Of a stretch of DNA of 64,000 nucleotides, positions 26,301 to 36,986 are shown in pieces. How positions within the stretch are numbered: position 1 is the stretch's first letter; every line of letters begins with the position of its first letter. The DNA comes from Certhia americana. Its lineage: Eukaryota > Chordata > Aves > Passeriformes > Certhiidae. The DNA is taken from contig CM031861.1 in the NCBI GenBank assembly GCA_018697195.1, forward strand, positions 2,034,545 through 2,098,544. Direction: 5' to 3'. Below the pieces are notes generated by a model. The model did no database searches and had not been told where the DNA came from. It saw nothing but the letters and a program-made list of their open reading frames with translations. The translations under genes and the position numbers were made by a program.

Positions 26301-28474
26301 TCCAAAGACAATAACATTTCAATTTATCTGGAAAAATAAGAGATTTTATGGCACAATAATGTAAACTGCAATGCCTCATTTAGAGAACAAATGCATTGTT
26401 CTGGTAAAATATTGCAGAATTAACTCGGCTTTCTGAGTATTGATATTGTAACATTATTGTTTGTGTGACAGGGAAAATCCCCACGAGCCACATCAGGCAA
26501 CACCTGCAGAACAGCTGCACACTCATGGGGACAACAAGAACAAACAGTTAATAATCCACTGGGTGTTAATTTTAGAAGACAATCTATATCCTACCACACT
26601 GAAACCCTCCAAAAAACTCTGTTCTGAGTTAAAACAGTTTAATGGGCTTTTTTACTCAAAGATGGTTAGACTTGCTTGTGTCATCAAAGCAAATCTCCAA
26701 CACAACCCCACCTTCAAGAATTCTTGAAGTCATGTCTCAGGGCAGAACTCTGAATTTTTCCAAACTTGAGCAGTTATAATATAGAAATCCAGTCACTGCT
26801 AAGTCAATAATAACCTACAAAGGAATTAGTGATAGTTGTCATTTTTTAACCCCTTTCTAATGGAGACTGCAATTTTAAGCTTTTGGCCTAATATGTTGCT
26901 TTACTTTCATCTATCTTTTTAATTAGGCTGATATTAAGATTCCAGAAAACATCAACAAAATAGTGAAAAATAACACATAGAGGAAGCTGTAAAATCTGTT
27001 ATAATAACCAAATCATATCCATCCTTCTTTTCTGACTGTTCATCAAAACTAAAAAAACCAAAAAACCCAACACATTGAATTGGAATCTCTTGAATTGCTT
27101 ATGACAATCCACACCTATTGACAGCTGTCTCTATCTCACTCCTTCAGCTCTAAAACTACTCCTGCACTTTTCCATCACATTTGCCCTGTGCTCTATCCAG
27201 GAAAGCCACTACACACTTTACAATTTTTATCACAAAAACCACGGCTGGGTTTGAAGCAAGGAGGAGACAAACCACACACTGTCAGAAATTTCCATGGAGA
27301 CTCTGTGAGCACTGTTTCCAAGGGCAAGTGTAATGCTCATCTCTGAAGTCTCATGTTAAAATTAGTTGTACAGGTTGGACAAATCAGGAGCTGCACACTT
27401 GATAAAAACTCAATCGTATGATACAGTGCCAGTTGTTTCAGGTAATGCCTCCTCCATTTATCTGCTGGAACAGGACAGCACCTTTTCTTCCTTTTCTGTA
27501 TGGCTCTTTTATTTTTTCTGCTCCACAGATAGCAACTCCAAACATGAATTATTGTAATGCCTCAGTGCTGATACTGAAGTTTTCCCTCCTTCAGAAGATT
27601 CCAGACCATAACTGTACATGAAGAAATGATGCCCTGTCTTCTCCTACCCCTATTCTCTACAAAGAAAGGATATATCTCCCTGTCAAACCTGTCTGTCCAT
27701 AATGAGGTTCCCTTCATCTCCACAACCCCAAGCCACCAAACCTCCTCAAGGAAGAATGAAGCATCTGCTCTGCCTCTTCTTTTGCCCCCTGCCAAACTGG
27801 ACTCTCCCCTCCCTAACACCCAGCACCCGCCACAAGTGTTATAAATAGCACTAATTAGGATCCTGGTTGCCCATTAACTCTTTTATTATTCATGTGACAT
27901 TTATGATAAATGCCTGATATTACTTACAAATGGTTGAGGTGGCACTTACACACAGAGGCATGAACTTCAGAGTCACGGGAGAAATCGTTTAGCAGCAAGG
28001 CAGGCTGACTACACCAGGGCTGACAACCACTTGCTGGTGTGTAACTTCAAATCTTCTCGTTCAACACAAAAGATAAAGAAGTTTGGCATTCCTAGAAGTG
28101 CAGGTGGACTTCTATTTCAAGTCCTTTGCATCACTATAATATCTCTAAAGATGGCTTTCTCCAGCCAGCCAGGGCTGTGCACTGCATGTTGGCCAAAAAA
28201 GAGAAAAAAAATCCTGCCCTTCTCCAACAGAAAAGTCTCCTGCAACAGCCAAGCTGTCACTTCTCAGGATTATCAGAACCTCTTAATTAAGTTGCAAAAT
28301 TCAGAATGGAATAACCCCGATGAACATAAATTACACAGAAATGGATTTGATTTGCATGTAATAACGGCTTCTTTCAGAATTAATTACAAATATGCTGGAG
28401 TATGGATTAACGTCCTCCTGATTCAGCGCTGTATGTGCATGTTTAGCTGCTCTTCTAAGCTAAGGCTAGGAGTA

Positions 28475-28490
28475 AATTGTCTAGACAATT
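28475..28490. repeat. 16-bp perfect palindrome
   Basis: AATTGTCTAGACAATT equals its own reverse complement. No function is inferred. Confidence 0.85.
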
Positions 28491-29970
28491 AATTACAATT
28501 CTTCCCTCATTTGCAAAAAAAACCCAGTAAAGCTTTGTGCAGAATCAGTTGCCCAGCCTTCTTCCACCCCTTCAGAGATCTTAAAAAAAATCCCTGGGCA
28601 TATTTGTCATTCCATAATGAATTAAATTGCACACTTTTCACCATCAGTTCTATCTGTGCAATCTGCCAGTACTCTTCATAATTTCCATGGATTAAAAGCC
28701 TAACAAGAAACCAACCTCCAAAAATACAGCCTTGTTTCCAAACCCCACCTAACAGCAATAGGGAGAGCTTTGGAAGGATCCCTGCCCAGGGAACGCAGCA
28801 TTTCCATTTGTAAACTGGTCTTTACCGCTAAACGCTTCTTCTTAAGTAAACAAACAGCAAGGGAAATGTGCTTGAAGTCAGAGATAAAAATGCACATCTA
28901 TTTACTTTAGAAGCCTGCAATGCCTGTTCTTTCACGGCTACAGTGTGAGGAAGTGGTGCAACTATTTAAATTCAATCACCATGGGAGTTCAAGGCACACT
29001 CCAAAAAAAGCTGCGTGTTGTACCCTCTCCCGCATGCAAAAGCCAGCTCTGCAGAAATCAACGTTGTAACACCGGGAAGTATTTTACCAAACCATACATA
29101 AGCCTGAAGAAGAACACATCAAATATTGTAAAATCAATAGACCTTACAGGCAAGGCTCGATCAATCCATCCCAAAAGACCGATTTTCAATACTTGGTTTC
29201 ACAGAACCACAGCAACCCTTTGTTGGTCATGAAAAGGTTGTGAGGGAAAGAGGAAGAAAAATCCAAAATCATGATTTTGCTGCAAACTGTCCAGCAACAC
29301 TCGAAAGGAGAACCAACTATTTGAACAAAACCTAAAATACCAACAAAAAATCCTCCAAAATATCAAACATGAAGATATTTCTGGCATGAATGAACATTGT
29401 ATTTAAATATACCCTTTTTATAAATTAATTTATACTACAATAACATCCGTTCCTTATTTTTTTGTATTTACAGTGTAGTGCTGGAAAAATCCAATTTCAA
29501 GCCAAAGTAATTTTCTTTATTCTCCATGGTTACTAAATGCCACTAGACCATGGATATTTCTGAGTGCAGAAATAGTTGCATAAAAAGTCATTAATTTTGG
29601 TTACTCCCTGAAAACATTTAGAAGAAACCAGAACTGGTAGCCCACAATAAATATTGAAATTCATCTAAATTTCAATAACTGAAAGAAGACTACGACCTCC
29701 CAAATATCTCTGAGAGTGCATTCCCAAAGGACAAAAAGAACTACCAGAGAATTCCCAGCCAGCCTGACCATTGTTCTCTTTCACCTGTCACTGCTTTCCT
29801 GAATGCTGCATGAAGTTTTAAATTGACCAAGTGAAGAACATTACTGGTGTTAGCCCACAGAACTTGCTGCTCAGAGGCATCCCACACTTTCTTTCCAGAG
29901 TCAATTCTCCAACGGGAACATCACTCTTTCCCCAACAGAGCACTGAGAATCAAATTTCAGGATCTCCTAC

Positions 29971-30095
29971 CTCGATCAAAAAGTCTCCAGTTCTCAGGCC
30001 AGCTTGCCATGCTACTCCCCCTTCATCCACAGATTCCAAGTACTGCAAAGCAGGAAAGGCTGGAGTTGGGGTGAATTCTTCAATTGGTGTGTCAG
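29971..30095 (-). CDS. SHANK2: SHANK2 exon, middle of PDZ domain
   Basis: The 125-bp exon lies between TTTATTTTTAAAG and GAG|GTAGGAG. Two bases complete Ala from the previous exon, then 41 codons read DTPIEEFTPTPAFPALQYLE, SVDEGGVAWQAGLRTGDFLIE. This is the Shank PDZ core with its long beta2-beta3 loop (TPIEEFTPTPAFPALQYLESV). AWQAGLRTGDF is the SHANK2 form; SHANK1 and SHANK3 have AWRAG. The exon ends in phase 0 after Glu, so the next exon should start V-N and carry the helix B residues (…VGHRQVVNMIRQGG…) that complete the peptide-binding groove. That exon is not visible anywhere between 29970 and 1. The intron to the previous exon is only 1643 bp. Confidence 0.96.
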
Positions 30096-31738
30096 CTTTA
30101 AAAATAAATACCACATTAAAAAAAGAAAGTTATGGAGTGCTTGCAAATACCACTTGACTACAGGCCTATCATTGGCCATTCCAATTTAGGGTTAAAAAAT
30201 GGTGGGTGCTGAAAGTGAGAGGGATGTGCCTCACGGGAGATCAGGGTGCTGGGGACAGAGTGCAACCCCTCTGCTCTAGCAATCCACAGGTCTTTCTTCC
30301 AGAGGGGAAAATACCTGCTCCTTTCCTGACACAAACCAAATCAAGCTGCACCTGGCAATAGCTGGGTTGGGATATTCCATGATATTCAGGCTCAAATAAC
30401 CCTTTTGTGTGCCTGGCAGAATGCTGTAACTCTGGCAACATCCACCTAAAAATGAATTATGTGCTGGAGCCAGGAGAGAGCATCTGGCCAAACTAGGGGT
30501 GTGGGGTGGGTGGCAAGGGATGAAAAAGATCAACCAGAATTTTTTTTTCTCCCTTCTAAATTTAGATGTGCATAACAAAGAAGAGACCAGAAGAAATCAC
30601 TTTTTAGGACAGGAGGCACAGCTGGCCCTGTGACAGCCCTGCCTGCCCCTCTGTGTCACGTACACACACAGGAAGAAAAGTCCTTGGGTCTTTCACCTGA
30701 GGTGCCCCCGCTGCTACCGAGAAAATCTGGGGGAAACTGTTGTGCTCACCCAGAGGGAGTGAGCCCTGCTCAAAGCACTGATAACCCACACCAATGCTCA
30801 GAGATAAGGCAGTGCCTTGGGTTTTCCTTCTTGAACTCCAAACATTTCATTTGGCTAAAATTGGTAAAGCTTTCCCAGCCCTGCAAATCCGTGGTGGCAC
30901 CAGTTTAGGTTTCAGGGTGGGGAGCAGGGAGAGCAAAAGCCATGTCCCAAGAATGAAGACATGGAATAATTTTCATGCTCCAGCAAGGCAAGGGAGAACC
31001 CATGTGAAATGAGGGGGAGCAAGAGATGGGACATACCATCACATATATATATTCTTTTTTTTTTAATACAAAGGGAGCAAACTGCACTGAAAGTTAAAAA
31101 GCAAAGCATTTAATAGAATGCCTTTTTTCACTCATAGGAATGCTACCGTGAGAGATTTTAGCCTACAGAGAAGTGCCGTGCAGCTTAACATATGAACAGC
31201 TTTAAAAATGAGCACACTAAAGGCCATGCAACATACGTGCAGCTTCTCAAGATATAAAGAAAGATCACATTTTCATACTAAAACTGCACCAATGTCACCT
31301 TGCAGAAGATCCACACCTATTTAAAAAAAAAATCCCTCTCTTGTCTATTCCTATTCGCAGCCCTATTTAATCAGGCTGGCATTTGAAATAAAGCAGCAGT
31401 TTTTATGAGGAAAGCAGGTTTCCCATAGTTAAGTAAACTGCACAACAGAACAGATTAATGGCAAAATACTACATCCACCGGCACGAGAAAAATACAGGCA
31501 AAACTTTCTCCCCCCAAAACAATTATGCAGTGCTTCTCCTATGTGAAAATGCAAACTGCTTCGGAGAGAAGGCACAGAAATCCATCAGAGTAGTATAGCA
31601 TACAGAGAATCCTGTTGTCTAGCAACCAAGTGCACCAAGAATAATTCCTGCTTATATTCTGAGATGTATAAATTTCTTCATGCCACTGCACATCACACAC
31701 ACACACACACACACTCACACACACACAGAAGCACATAC
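30096..31738 (-). other. SHANK2: SHANK2 intron within the PDZ domain (1643 bp)
   Basis: This intron is bounded by G|GTATGTG and TTTAAAG|CT. Apart from the (TG)n tract at its 5' end and a T-rich/(AT)n patch near 31045-31065, it is ordinary unique sequence. The patch 30600-30770 is moderately GC-rich. I see no gene or mobile element in it. Confidence 0.9.
31694..31727. repeat. (CA)n / (TG)n microsatellite next to a SHANK2 donor site
   Basis: (AC)n on the plus strand with one interrupting T; on the SHANK2 transcript it is (UG)n beginning about 12 nt after the GT of the 31739 donor. UG repeats are the known target of TDP-43 and CELF-type splicing regulators, so the place matters more than the repeat itself. 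Confidence 0.95.
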
Positions 31739-31821
31739 CTTTTGCCCCTCTGAGCACAAATCCAAATCCTTCATTGTCTTTTTTCTGCAGGACCACTGCC
31801 TTTTCTTCTATTATGCAGTCA
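31739..31821 (-). CDS. SHANK2: SHANK2 exon, start of PDZ domain (as spliced in long isoforms)
   Basis: The 83-bp exon follows the acceptor TTCTCTCTACAG and ends GCAAAAG|GTATGTG. With AG from the upstream exon it gives S-DCIIEEKAVVLQKKDNEGF, then GFVLRGAK, and leaves one G for the next exon (G|CT = Ala). This is the first part of the Shank PDZ domain: beta-A plus the carboxylate-binding loop GFGF, which grips the C-terminal tail of SAPAP/GKAP proteins. DCIIEEK marks SHANK2, against DYIIKEK in SHANK1 and DYVIDDK in SHANK3 (from memory). Phases agree on both sides with the exons at 48350-48425 and 29971-30095. A (TG)n tract sits right after the donor. The same bases form part of the first coding exon of the short isoform, described separately. 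Confidence 0.96.
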
Positions 31822-31913
31822 CTGTAGAGAGAATTCCGAGGATAGCGACCATTATTACATCCCTTCATCACCACTGTAGTAGCTGCTCCTCCAGTGTGCA
31901 GGTTCATCATCAT
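31739..31913 (-). CDS. SHANK2: SHANK2 alternative first coding exon (short isoform, ProSAP1/CortBP1 type)
   Basis: Reading upstream from the PDZ exon without splicing, the frame stays open to three tandem ATGs at 31913-31905. It encodes 31 extra residues, beginning MMMNLHTGG and ending NGRYPRNSLYS, then DCIIEEK. The known short SHANK2 isoform, which lacks ankyrin and SH3 domains, starts with a very similar peptide in mammals (MMM..., ...NNGRCPRNSLYS, from memory). Conservation between bird and mammal supports real coding use. An in-frame GTG at 31916 precedes the ATGs and an in-frame TAA lies six bases further upstream, so the first ATG at 31913 is the natural start. Transcripts would need an internal promoter in the 16.5-kb intron. 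The last five codons of the extension overlap the long isoform's 3' splice site. Total 58 codons plus one base to the donor. Confidence 0.87.
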
Positions 31914-32020
31914 CACAGCCCGTTAATCAAATAATATTGCAGTAACCGAGCATGGGAAAATATAGAACAAATAGCAGCGAGGGGAAGACAAAGACTAAGC
32001 TGGATGGTAAAAGAGAACAT
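31913..32020 (-). CDS. Upstream ORF of 35 codons overlapping the short-isoform start
   Basis: ATG at 32020 (-3 G, +4 T, moderate context) opens MFSFTIQLSLCLPLAAICSI, then FSHARLLQYYLINGL, and ends at TGA 31915-31913. The final A of that TGA is the first base of the main ATG, giving TGATGATGATG. The peptide is hydrophobic at its start and resembles a signal sequence, though pyrimidine-rich DNA gives such peptides by chance. It is real only if the short-isoform transcript starts above 32020. If translated, it would act mainly as a brake on or reinitiation path to the three tandem ATGs. Confidence 0.3.
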   Translation of the reverse strand: MFSFTIQLSLCLPLAAICSIFSHARLLQYYLINGL

Positions 32021-32090
32021 GACAAAGCAACTTAAAAGGGATAAAAAAGGCAGAGAGGAAAAAGAAAGAAGAAGAAATCATGCATGGTGG
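31914..32090 (-). promoter_or_regulatory. Probable 5' leader / internal promoter region of the short SHANK2 isoform
   Basis: A short isoform starting at 31913 needs transcription to begin inside the intron, upstream of this point. On the transcribed strand the sequence is pyrimidine-rich (TTCTTCTTCTTTCTTTTTCC near 32060) and not CpG-rich, and I see no convincing TATA box at a suitable distance. It holds three upstream ATGs: one in good context (CCACCATGC) at 32085 opening a 17-codon frame that ends at 32032; one at 32020 opening a 35-codon frame that ends on the main start; and one at 31953 opening an 8-codon frame. The transcription start cannot be placed from sequence, so how many of these are in the mRNA is unknown. 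Confidence 0.4.
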
Positions 32091-33942
32091 TTTGTGTTCT
32101 ATATGAATGACTGGATGAACATGTGATCATGTAATCTGTGGGCTAGCTAGGACTCTAAAAGGAAAAAAAGTAAGTGAACTGAACGACAGTATCATTAATA
32201 AACTCCTCAATCGTGGATGTACCAGATGCATCTTCTAGTGAAGCCAAAATGAAACCAACCAGAAGAAAAATGAGGCAGCATTTTAAATTTAAAGATAATA
32301 AATTATGATTTTCTATTAGCTAACTAAAAGGCACAAATATATTCTGAAAGCTATGCCTTGCATCAAAAGCCCTTTTTCAATCCTATTGAATGTTGCATGC
32401 TGCAAGAATCCCACATGATCATCTGACAGCCTACAATGCTAACAACGTGCAGCTGCCTTGGCGTCATCAAGCACAAATTTCCACAGCATCAAGAATCTGC
32501 ATAATTGAAATAGTAACAAGGCATGCACAAGCAGGAAAACACATTTTCTAAGGAATATTTCCTGTCTCCTGATAAACAATTAATATTATAAAACAAGGAG
32601 ATGGTGTAAAGGACTATTTATGTAAGCAGTATTCCCTTAAAGAGAAAGTAGCCTTAGGAATCTCACTGTCATTGGCTAAGATAAAAGTAGAAGGTAGATG
32701 AAGAAAATGCACAAAATACACATTAAAATGGGACCTTTCAGATGCAGGGAAGGATCTGTAAAAGCCATAAGGTGTTTAATATCTTTCAATATACATGAAG
32801 TTGCTAAAAATAAGCTCAAATAGAAAAAAAAAAATTTGAATGTTCTTTTAGGTACCAAAGCATTGCACAGCACGAGTTGCAGGGGTTAAGTTCATGAATT
32901 GTCAGCACTGCAAACTATGCTACTTTAAAAAATACCTACAGAACTAGTTCAGATAGAAAGGACTATGAGCAAGTTTGCTTGCCTTAAATTTTTACTAGCC
33001 AACTTCTGTTGGCACTGGTCTCATACAGAATCCAGTCCCCAAAGCAGTGAATGCAAGGAGAGACTGGATCAGCCTCAGGGCCATTAATAATCCCCAGGGG
33101 GAGGAGGAAACTAAATAAAGAGAAATTGTTATGACCTTTTTATTTAAAGCTCTGAACAAAGAGAGGGATGATGGTATCAGGACACCAGTGGACAGCCTCC
33201 AAACTCCAGATTTTTTGTGCATCACAGACCATCCTTTTGGTGCCTTTCCAACTCTGCGGGACGAAACTTCCCATGGCTGCTGAAGCGATGATGTAAGGTT
33301 GTCTTACAAATCACAGTGTTTAACACCACACATGAATTCAAGCTGCTATAGCAGTGACTTTGTGAGCAAAAGATGGGTCTCCATCAGCATCAACAGCTCT
33401 TGTATCTCTCAACTTAATGTCATTTACTGTGTCATTCAGATATCTCCTGTTCTTACAGTTAAAAACCTTCTGCTTATTGAGAAAGCCCAACACCCTCCTG
33501 CTCAGGGATATCAGGGTGGGATGGAATATGCAACTCCCAGAGCCCACTGAAGCTCTCCATCAACATGCTGATGCTCTAGAAGCTGACTGCTCCAGCCAGT
33601 GCATTGACTTCTTTCTCTCTTTTCACCACCACATTCTCAAGGTGGGTCCTTGTGCTTATCCACCAGAGTCAACAGAGCTACTTTTCTTAATACTTGGCCA
33701 AATTAATAAAACCCAGTCCCTTCAAGTCTCTTTGTAACCAATCAATAGCTTAATAGAGCTTAGAAGGCAACTTCTGAGAGGTGAGAAGGAACTTCTGAGA
33801 TCCTAATTATAGCAAGAGTTTGGTTCAAAGAACTCCCTCCTGTGCCCTCCCCAAATCCCACTCCCATGTCAGCTCATTTCTTTACAGAATTCAAAAGTTT
33901 ATCACCTCAGCAAATTCAGAATCAATTCACCTGGTCTACATA

Positions 33943-33943
<1 letters not shown>

Positions 33944-33975
<32 letters not shown>
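33944..33975. repeat. A32 homopolymer next to a GC-rich inverted repeat
   Basis: Thirty-two A are followed at once by CGGGACCCGGGGTCC, where GGACCC and GGGTCC are inverted arms around one base. No AATAAA lies just upstream, so a processed retrocopy tail is not supported. Confidence 0.9.
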
Positions 33976-33976
<1 letters not shown>

Positions 33977-35219
33977 GGGACCCGGGGTCCTTCCAGAGCC
34001 AGTATGGATGGGCATTGTCAAGTAAGTCAGGCTCATTTTGTCCTAATGTACAAATTAAAGGTAAAAAAACCCCCACCTCTTATTTTCTTCTTATGTACAG
34101 CACATCTATTCCATAAACTACCCAATTTTATACTTCAGTTCATGTACTGAAGGTGTGGATACCAAATTGCCAACTTTTTACAAAGTTAGGTGCAAGGGGG
34201 AGGTGAGAGGTAAAGGAGGGAGAAGCACAACATGATTTTTGGTGAGAACACACACAAACTGATCTCTATTATTTGACAAATATTGCTTTCTAATATAGGC
34301 ATAAAATTGCAGGCATAAAGAAAAGCATCACAGCCTGGAAAGTAAAAATGTAGGCTTGAAAAAATCAGATGTGCAGCATTTCTTCTCATTTATGTTCCCC
34401 TAGGAGTAGGGAACCTGCAAGAACTCCTATGGCTTGAGTAGTTTAAACTTGTTCAAGCAACCACAGAAAGTAAATTGATTCTCCACACACACCCCAGTGC
34501 TGCAGAGTGAAGAACCAGCAGCAGGAAAAGGGGGGAAGACAAACAGACACACGAAAAAATGAACTGCACTTGCAACCTCCACACCCTTTCTCCCAGAAAA
34601 GTTTGCATTCCCAAGCAAAGGGGGCGGAAGAGGGGCAGAGTTTAACCTCTGACTGTTTGTAGTGCTGCTTTTTGCTTGCTTTGCCACGCCAGGGTTCTCT
34701 GTGCCAGTCAGGGTGGACCCTCCACTGAAGGTCTGTTCACAGTCCCCCTGCTCCTGGCAGGCAAAGTGGTGCCAAATGTAAAAGTAGGTCAAAATTTCTC
34801 CCCATGAGCCTTCTTGGCAGCGTCTCTTTGATCCCAGAGGTGTTGTAAATCCTTAGCAGCAGAACACAGGGTACAGCAACCAGTGACAAATGAAGGTGTC
34901 ATTACATTAGGAGCCTGCTCTGAGGCCTGAGCTCAAGCAAGAAGGGGAATTTCTTCCCAGGATCTTTCAGTACAATGCACAGCTCTGTGTGAGTCCCTGT
35001 TATCTGTGATATGTCAAATTTCAATAGGAAAAATCCCTGAAGTCTATTTCTATCCCATCCCAAACCAAAATTAAACAGCTTCCATTTTAGAGACGAGTCC
35101 TCAGAATATGACCAGTTCCATATGATGGTAATAAAATGAGTAATTCTAAAATCAATAGCTCATTACTTAAATAGGGCACATACTGCTTTGACTTTGGGTT
35201 GTGTAAGGCCAAGATTCAT

Positions 35220-35251
35220 TTTAACTTTGCCTCATTGCAGGCAAAGTTAAA
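35220..35251. repeat. Perfect inverted repeat, 13-bp arms, 6-nt loop
   Basis: TTTAACTTTGCCT (35220-35232) and AGGCAAAGTTAAA (35239-35251) are exact reverse complements around CATTGC. Confidence 0.9.
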
Positions 35252-36955
35252 TGCAAAAGGCCTCCTACCTATCAAGTTCAGGATATTTCTGTGTGGAGCA
35301 CGATCATAAAAACTTCAGGCCAAAATAACAGTCAATGTAAATCTCTGCTTTACTCAAATAGTAGATATTAGAAAACATACTTATTCATCAGCTCACATAG
35401 TTTCCTTCATAACTTAAGGCTCAAGAACTATGCAGAGCTATTACAATTTCCATAATTTTACAGACTGACCAATGGAGAAAGAGAAATACAAGGATTTGCC
35501 CATGCTCAGACAGATACATGAGTTTTGAACTCAGCACTGTTCCACATAACCATCATTTGTGTGGGCTTTTCAAAACAGCAGGAATTTCTGCTTTGCTAAC
35601 AGCCCATTAGGATAATATTTGAGGAAGGAAGGAGAAATGTCAAGTCTTTCATAAAGACCTGTATGAAGAAAATAAAGGTTAGAGTGCAGGTTCCTGCTGG
35701 AGGTCGGCCCACGAAACCTGGCTTCCTGTTCTCATCAAGGATAACTACACCCTATCTTAAGGCATGACTTATTCCACAAAATACTAAATTACAGAGGTGG
35801 AGACTATCAGGACTACAGGATGTGTTTAGGCAAGTTTGCATCAAGTGTTTCATTGCTGATTTCGATCTGAAAAACAGCACGTAGAGGACACTCCACTGAA
35901 AATTATCACCATTATGTGGTGATAAACAAAAAAAAGTGGCTATTTGGTATATTGCCAGTCTCCCCCCAAAGGCAGAGGAAAAAAGGAATGTAAAAAGGAT
36001 TTATTTTCCTGATTCTCTGCAGTCATGCATCCCCTAGAAACATAACCCAACCTTTTCAGCCTCAGTAGCCCCAGAGTCCACAAGCCCTTCAGTCAGGACT
36101 TGCTCTCCCCTTGAGTGAGAAGTGAACCTGGCTCTCTCCAGGTGGCCAAATAAATCTAAATCTCTTCATTAGCCTTTTTTCCTCTCCTCAGCACTCTTGC
36201 AATTGCAATCTTTTGGAAAGATCTACTGAGTTCACAGCTAGATACATCCTAGAAGAATCAAGTGCTCTGCCAGGTGCAATAAAATGATATCTAAATCATT
36301 CCATAAATTTATATGCAACGTCTGGAAGCAGTCACACTAATTCCTTCCAGGATAAGATGGCCAATTTATGGTGGTTATGCTCAAGCCAGAGAAGGGCATT
36401 GGGAAATCAGTTCAAGAAGAGGAACCCTTTGTGCCTTATCCAACAGTCAATCCCTGTTAAAGGCACGTCAAAAATATTCTCTCCCTTTTTTTGGGAAGCA
36501 ACCCATCCTGATACCACATAAAATGGAAATTATGTCTACAGCAAGCCTTATTGTAGGTTATAGCAAACTTTCAGTGGGAAAACATTTCCTGTTACTGCTG
36601 GAAGGGGTCAACCTTACAATTTATAGTCAACTGCTCTAATGGCTTCAGGAAAATTGGCTAATCCTACTAATTAAGGCCTTCAAGATTAATGAAGACTCTT
36701 TCTGTGATTGCTTAAGTTTCCCAGGCATCGATCATCCACTTTTAGGTCTCACAGAAGAGCTCTCACAGCTCTCCTGTGTCAGGCACAGCAGCAATCACTT
36801 CTTCAAGAGGCAGCAGCTACAGCAGTGAGTGGGTTCTGTGCACAGCAGATAGGAAAATACACACACAGGCTGTCCCTAAAAAACCCACTGGCAACCCAAA
36901 CAGAAACAGTGGGATGTGGCCAATCATATACTCAATCTCAGAGACCTCTCCCTTC

Positions 36956-36986
36956 ACAGAATCCCAGAATGGGTGGGGTTGGCCCA
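36956..36986 (-). mobile_element. CR1 3' terminus remnant
   Basis: CACAGAATCCCAGAATGGGT followed by GGGGTTGG matches the last 30 bp of CR1 in reverse complement and then stops. Confidence 0.6.

Larger units (their letters stand above)
12884..29970 (-). other. SHANK2: SHANK2 intron downstream of PDZ exon 29971, proximal part
   Basis: Non-coding sequence with three CR1 fragments (14776, 16411, 20345), a moderately CpG-rich patch at 13500-13690, a local duplication of GAGAGACCAAAT near 20797-20835 and a 16-bp palindrome at 28475. I searched for the next PDZ exon (V-N-x-x-NVVKVGHRQVV) on the minus strand and did not see it. Confidence 0.75.

Noticed and set aside
28031..28492. 153-codon plus-strand frame
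   Set aside because: No family resemblance and no neighbouring exon signals.
31914..31916. GTG codon in frame upstream of the three ATGs as a start
   Set aside because: A normal vertebrate start is ATG; the first ATG is at 31913 and the match to the known short isoform begins there.
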